From: Leucocoprinus leucothites
Lineage: Eukaryota > Basidiomycota > Agaricomycetes > Agaricales > Agaricaceae
Assembly: GCA_013368445.1 (NCBI GenBank)
Contig: JAACJO010000001.1
Location: forward strand, 2,914,001-2,978,000
Length of the DNA stretch: 64,000 nucleotides
Direction: 5' to 3'
Part shown: one piece after another, positions 57,493 to 64,000 of the stretch
Layout of the letters: each line of letters starts with the position of its first letter
How positions within the stretch are numbered: position 1 is the first letter of the stretch
Made by a program: the position numbers and the translations under genes
Notes under the pieces: model-generated
Database searches by the model: none
What the model was told of the DNA's origin: nothing
The model's input: only the letters and a program-made list of their open reading frames with translations

Positions 57493-58308
57493 TTTATGTA
57501 TGTCATTCTTTCGATTCAGACATTATTGAGTTGCTTACTCGACACAAGTACTACCGGTTTCAAGAAGTGAAATGGTGTGGTATCATATGGAACATATTTA
57601 AACTCGTGGAAGGTCAGGTGTTGAGATCGAGAAATAGAACCTCTCTATCTACATGCGCTAGTACCCGATTAGTCGCCCTAGCGAAGAGAATTACCAAGCC
57701 TCAGCTGCCAGCATACTTCCACTGCTCACTGCCTTCGACAAAAATTCAAATATACTTCTAAATGCGACTTTGTTTCTAAGACGGGGAAGTGATCCGTTTT
57801 CTTGTTAACACCAGAGGGCTGCTCCTCATGAATCGCAAAAGTTGCACCAGAGCCGTATCAGAGGCCGGGTACGCTAAAGGGGTAACTAATACTCATTCAT
57901 CGTCTTTGATTTGTTGGAGCCCGCTATTGACGGTGGATATTCCCGAGGCCAACAAGTGATAGGTGGTGCTACTTAGGTCCTTGAAGCTTGATCTGTCTCA
58001 GAAATAGCGACGTCTAGAATTCCCTTTATTCTTGGCCTCATCATTATCAGGTTCTTTGGGTGTATGGTTATCAGCAAGGCTATGCTTGCGCAACCTTAAA
58101 TGCTCTGACTTATTTGGCAGGGCCAGCTTTAGGTTGGACATTGAAGAGTCGCTTTCACACTACGATCGAAAACCAACCATCTCTTACCCCCATGACTGAA
58201 ATTCTGTCCTCTAATTCCTCACTTGGAGATGTCGAGGAAATATCAGTGGGTTACGTGCCGGTAGTCATTAAAGAATTCTGACCAAGCACGAGATATTAGG
58301 CGTACTAC
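57493..58308. other. intergenic with a decayed fragment of the unknown gene
   Basis: 57550-57640 resembles the 5' block of the gene at 16.8-17.7 kb (VLPVSRSEMVWYH, GVEIE) but has stops. A short frame at 58060-58281 (ATLNALTYLAGPALGW) is of unknown origin and is not called as a gene. Confidence 0.4.
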
Positions 58309-59574
58309 ATGAATCGGTACTTGGAAATTAAACGGCCAGCTGTGAGCTCCAAGTCAGCGCTACTTTAGATGTTCCTGCTGATGACACTACGTAGCTTTTT
58401 GGCTATTGCCTTGATATTCTACTATATGGTTTTCTGACCGTCCAAATTTGTGAGTAGCCTGAAGTTTAAGCCACGTCTAGAGTGACTCGACGCCAGTATC
58501 TATCAGACTTCTATCATCTAGCTTTCCCGGATGACAAAAAGTTGACGAAGATGACCGTATATCTAGTTTACGCTGTCGGGTCTATCCAGACAGCCTTTGC
58601 CTTGCGAGATTTTTATGGGCTATTTTGCATTCCCGTGGGTTTTGCACAGGTAGAGTCGAGTATGCCCAACCTGCATACCTTTGGTTTCATGTGGCTTACG
58701 ATACCTGCTAGCAGTACTCTTGGTAAGTGATCATACATAATTTCAAGGAACCAGGTATACACCCTCATCCTTCTTAGTTGCTGTGATTGTTCAGTTATTT
58801 TATGCACAACGCATTTGGATAGTATCACATTCGAAGAGCATTGCTCCAATCGTGGCTTTCGTGAGTGCAGTGCCATCAATTATCTGAGCAACCTTGACAC
58901 AACCCGTACAGCTCGCCTGCCTCCAATTAAGCTGCGGTGTATATTCTGCCATACTTGTATATGGTTCACCGCCAATGCCTCTCGATGTTGACAGTTTTTT
59001 GGGGGCATCCGGAGTCGATATTGTTAACGCGCTCGTAAGTGCTTGCCAAAGCGGTCTTGCAATATTGGAGGTCACCGTTGATATTCTGGAAGGGCTGGGG
59101 TTTAGCTGGAGCTCTTTGCGATCTTGTGATTGCAGTATTCATGTTTGTATATGTACGTGCACGCACTTCAAGTCTCTTGAAAGTCTCTTGACCACAACTC
59201 GGGTGAGCCAGATTTCGAAACAGACTAAAAGAACATCAAAGGTAACACAAAGATCTCTGCTCCAAATCAAGCGACTTTTATTAGAGACTGGGCTGTTGAC
59301 AGGTCAGTCAGTGTGTCCCTGGTTGTTGCAGCTTGATGGAATTGCTAACAGTATACATACACTTCAAGTCGTTGCAGCCGTGTCCTACATGTTGCTCTCG
59401 TCATTTTTCAACAGTACCACCTTCTACATGATTCCTGGCCTTGTACTGAGCAAGTTGTATGGCAACTCCATGTTGGCAGTACTAAATAATCGTGCCCTTA
59501 TTGATAAGGGGCGATATGCAAGCCGTACAGCCAGTATTTCATTTTATGAGCCGAGTGTTGCTACGAGGACATAG
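58309..59574 (+). CDS. DUF6534-like multi-span membrane protein E
   Basis: ATG 58309 (MNRYLEIKRPA) splices to LFGYCLDILLYGFLTVQIYF, then YHLAFPDDKKLTKMTVYLVY, AVGSIQTAFALRDFYGLFCI, FMWLTIPASSTLG, VAVIVQLFYAQRIWIVSHSK, LACLQLSCGVYSAILVYGS. An intron at about 59035-59092 leads into GWGLAGALCDLVIAVFMF. Then LLQIKRLLLETGLLT, VAAVSYMLLSSFFNST, MIPGLVLSKLYGNSMLAVLN and a short tail to 59574. Closest to gene D, including the acceptor ...CGTAG just before LFG. Introns are 50-70 nt GT-AG; no stops. Confidence 0.7.
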
Positions 59575-60527
59575 ATACTCTCTTGATCAAAATTTCTACG
59601 CCCTCTAAACAATAGAGTGCCCTTGGGTTTATTTCTTTATATCTGTCACCATGAGGGACAATACAATGGCAATTGAAGGCCGTGGCAGATGAAGTTGATG
59701 AGTAGATGGAAAAAATCGTCACTCAGAGTGAGTACGTGTCATCACAAAGGACATGCTCTTCGAGATAAGGCTCCTTCATCTCCCTTTTCAACCTGGAAGT
59801 GTGGTTCCTGGTACCATCCTTGAACAACTACTCGGTTCTGGTTGTTGATGGTTCCCTCGACTGAGTGATAATTCTTTATCTGAGAGTCTGTCTTCCGGGC
59901 CCCTCTTGCAGGAAGAAGAGGATCAAGCCATGAAGGGCCTAAAAGGGACTGTCATGAGTGTTCGTGACGACGGTCAGCCCGTGAAGTCGGTAAGACATCG
60001 AAACTGTCCACCTCTGGCTCTTCCAACACGGCGGTGGGTTGATTCATTCAGTGTACACCATCCTGTATTTTGATCTCATTGTATTAGGAACCGCTACCTT
60101 TTCTATCTGACGGTATGTCGTCCTTACTACAGACTGTTCAATGGTAGACCAACGTTATAGCTTCACTCTCTCGTTTATTCTCTCAGTTTTCGCCTGTCAG
60201 GGCGCTGCTCCTGTCTTGGCCGCCTTCACCGATTCCATCTGTATAGTCTTGCGTGTCTTGTAGGCTCCCAGTGATGCTTGTCGCAGCCTACGTCGGTGAC
60301 GGGTATCACGGTGGGGAATTGACGTCTCTTTTTGTCTCGTTCTATGATTGCATCGTAAGCCTATTCACCACCCATACCTGCAAGTTTATCAAAAGTGGTA
60401 TTAACTTCTTCCGCAGTTAATTTTACATCGCCAAATAATTAGCAGCTGACGAGGGATAAACGTAAAGCACATGAAGGCACGTTAAATAAGAGAACAAAAA
60501 GTCTTCCGCTAAAATCTTCACTTATCG
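59575..60527. other. intergenic, about 950 bases
   Basis: Between gene E and the NCBP3-like gene. Contains several GT...AG-like stretches and a short frame (MKGLKGTVMSVRDDGQPVKS, then GTAAG at ~59989) but no assembled gene. Confidence 0.35.
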
Positions 60528-62052
60528 TCACTCCTGCCTCAACGCATCCAGCTCGGCATCCAATTCTTCTTGTGTCATCTTGGGTCGATCATCTCCCCTC
60601 CCGGCTCTTCTCCTAGCGCCTCTTGAATCTCGGTTGTGCCTCCCTAGCCCTCCCCTCCTCCTACTGCCATCTGAATCTACATCCGCTGGGGTCAGGCGCT
60701 CCCATAGGGACCCCGAACCCGACATTTCGTCAGGGTTCACGTCGTCTGCAACCCTCCGCGTTCCTCGTCCCCCACGGGCTCGTCGCGGCAAAGGCATGAT
60801 CGGTCTGTCCTTCAAACCAAGTCTCTCTGCCGGGTTTCGATCAGACTCGAAGAGGCCAGGGCCAGTGAAGCGATCCAGGAGTGTTCGCCCATCATTCGCG
60901 ATATAATCTGACCGCATCTTTGATGGGGGGGATGCAGGAGCTTCGTCGACTTCTTGCGTCCGAGGCTCGTCACCGTCGGAATCCTGCAAGAACTGATCAA
61001 GCTCCGTGTCCAATCGTCGTCGTTCGAGGTCTTGATCTAGAACCACATGTTCGCTATCGTCATTTCGAACTCTCTTGGCAGGTGGAAGATCACGACCGTT
61101 GAATAACTCCTTCCCAGCCTCGATTCCGTGTCGTTTATAAAATTCGCTCTCCTTCTTTGCGCCTCTCTTCTTCACATCATCGTGCTTGGCCCATCGCATT
61201 TTGAGAACTCCTTTGAGTCCTTCACTCTTCCCCAAGGTCTGGTTTATTCTGGCTTCTGCTGGCCAGAGCGCGACAGGAATTGGTTTTGCAGTCACGAAGT
61301 CATCAGGGTCTGGATCCTCCAGAGCAGACTTTTGGATTAGGGTAAAGGCGGTACGGGCAAGAGAGTTAGACTCGTAGACGAAGACACAGGTCTGGTCGTT
61401 GACCCACTCAAGCCCTAGTGGTGTGGTATCGAAGTGTTTCGCGTAAGCGAATAGCCGTGCGGTTGGCAGGTGTGATATAGGGCTGCCTTGCAGGAGAATA
61501 GCATTGGCTCTGTAGCTAGCTTCTGCTCTAATGTTAGACAAGGAACATGATGAAATGTGGTGGGACTTACCTTCCATTTCAACTTCATTGTCTTCGGAGG
61601 CTGCTTTTACGCGTTTCGCGGAGTCGAAGATGATTTCATCATCGTCCTCGTACTTACGCTGCACGGTCGGTTAACAAGCAGCCACATAATGAAGTATTTC
61701 ATGAAACCGCAGTTGTGCATGGCATAGTTTGAGGTCCGTCCGTTTAGAGTCACAGAACGAGCAGCACGAAGTGGGACGGCGAGTGGAAAAAAAATGCTGA
61801 AATCAGGTTTCGCATCCCAGAAAGTCGAGGGCTGTCGTAAGAAACACGCACCTTTGCGTTCCGCGCAGCAGCAGATGTCTCTGAGAGCAAATAGATTTTG
61901 GTATTGCCTATTCGACTGGCCAAATTTGAACGAGGATCTTCCTCAGCTGTCGTCGGTATTTGGTGCTCGTAATCGACAGAGTCGTCATATGAGAGTGCAT
62001 TTCCAGGGTCGCTATGGGATTCTGGAAGTGTGAGATCCGTAGCAACGTCCAT
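60528..62052 (-). CDS. nuclear cap-binding protein subunit 3-like (NCBP3 / DUF2414)
   Basis: Three exons (62052-61852, 61658-61571, 61519-60528), 426 residues. After an acidic N-terminus and KRVKAASEDNE comes an RRM-like NCBP3 domain: AILLQGSPISHLPTARLFAY, FDTTPLGLEWVNDQTCVFVY, PIPVALWPAEARINQTL, LKMRWAKHDDVKKRGAKKES. The C-terminal part has RGG/RRG-type basic motifs and ends MTQEELDAELDALRQE, which resembles the UAP56/ALYREF-binding tail of export adaptors. Role (by family): binding capped mRNA and coupling to export. The first intron is 193 nt. An upstream in-frame ATG at 62091 is also possible. Divergent from KRR1 by about 200 bases. Confidence 0.75.
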
Positions 62053-62255
62053 GGCAGTGGGGTGGTGGTTGTAGAGTGTAATGAGCGTCAATGTTCACAA
62101 CGTTCACAACTGATGACGGACATTGAATGTTATTGTTGGTGCAAACAAACAGCATCTACTTTGTCCTTGATCCAGCGTCTGTCCTCCAGACGGTCACTTA
62201 TCCACCCCCCTTCTTGGTTATATAGGCTATCTTTTTCAACTAGTAGGCACAAAGA

Positions 62256-64000
<1,745 letters not shown>

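Larger units (their letters stand above)
54051..57700. repeat. right arm of an inverted segmental duplication
   Basis: Matches the reverse complement of about 17.5-22.84 kb in order: GTB1 last exon, GTB1 3' flank (CCCAACCGTAT, GATATCAAACTTC), promoter block (ATGGACCATTCCTTCCGAA versus GTCCATTCCTTCCGAAGC), a DUF6534-like gene, and the 5' block of the unknown gene near 57550-57640. About 1.04 kb at 54391-55432 has no counterpart in the left arm. Confidence 0.75.

Overview
The window is nuclear DNA of a mushroom-forming basidiomycete (Agaricomycetes). The evidence is dense short introns (mostly 50-60 nt, GT-AG, CTRAY-like branch sites), closely packed genes, fungal housekeeping genes (ERG2, SWD1, KRR1, glucosidase II beta, ribosomal proteins uL2 and eS25), F-box/LRR proteins, and the multi-membrane-segment families (DUF6533/DUF6534 type) that are expanded in these fungi. 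Species was not determined. There is no CRISPR array, bacterial operon, intact transposon or recognisable tRNA/rRNA.

Layout. 0-5.3 kb (+): the end of an alpha/beta hydrolase, a PHO80-type cyclin, and the COMPASS subunit SWD1 with a 539-nt intron. 5.8-15.1 kb (-): a Ser/Pro-rich unknown, an aldo/keto reductase, an F-box protein, ERG2 (its last intron has a GC donor) and a BAHD-like acyltransferase. 16.8-22.0 kb (-): an unknown gene and two tandem DUF6534-like genes (A, B). 22.7-25.6 kb: glucosidase II beta (-) and RPS25 (+). 26.7-33.0 kb (+): a DUF6534-like gene (D), a D-ribulokinase-type FGGY kinase, and two damaged GTPase-like units. 33.6-45.9 kb: RPL8/uL2 (-), an F-box protein (+), an SH3 protein (-), a 1152-residue Gln/Gly/Met-rich protein (-) and a PCL1/2-type cyclin (-). 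47.3-59.6 kb: a seven-span protein (-), then on (+) a YEA4-like nucleotide-sugar transporter with an apparent frameshift, a DUF6533 protein (H), a stray end of glucosidase II beta, and DUF6534-like genes C and E. 60.5-64.0 kb: an NCBP3-like cap-binding protein (-) and KRR1 (+), which runs off the end.

Connections. The segment 'end of glucosidase II beta + 3' flank + DUF6534-like gene + start of the unknown gene' occurs twice in opposite orientation (about 17.5-22.8 kb on minus, about 54.05-57.7 kb on plus). The minus arm also carries a tandem duplication (A/B). This old inverted segmental duplication explains the orphan exon at 54.05 kb and gene C. Housekeeping genes sit at the edges, and a lineage-specific membrane-protein and GTPase-like zone (17-33 and 47-60 kb) sits between them.

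The most unusual signals are in gene structure. KRR1 reads correctly only if a single-nucleotide exon lies between two ordinary introns. Genes A, B and C share a 13-nt micro-exon that restores the family's TGPPLVG motif. ERG2 needs a GC-AG intron. All were read by eye from the sequence; no alignment, HMM or RNA evidence was available.
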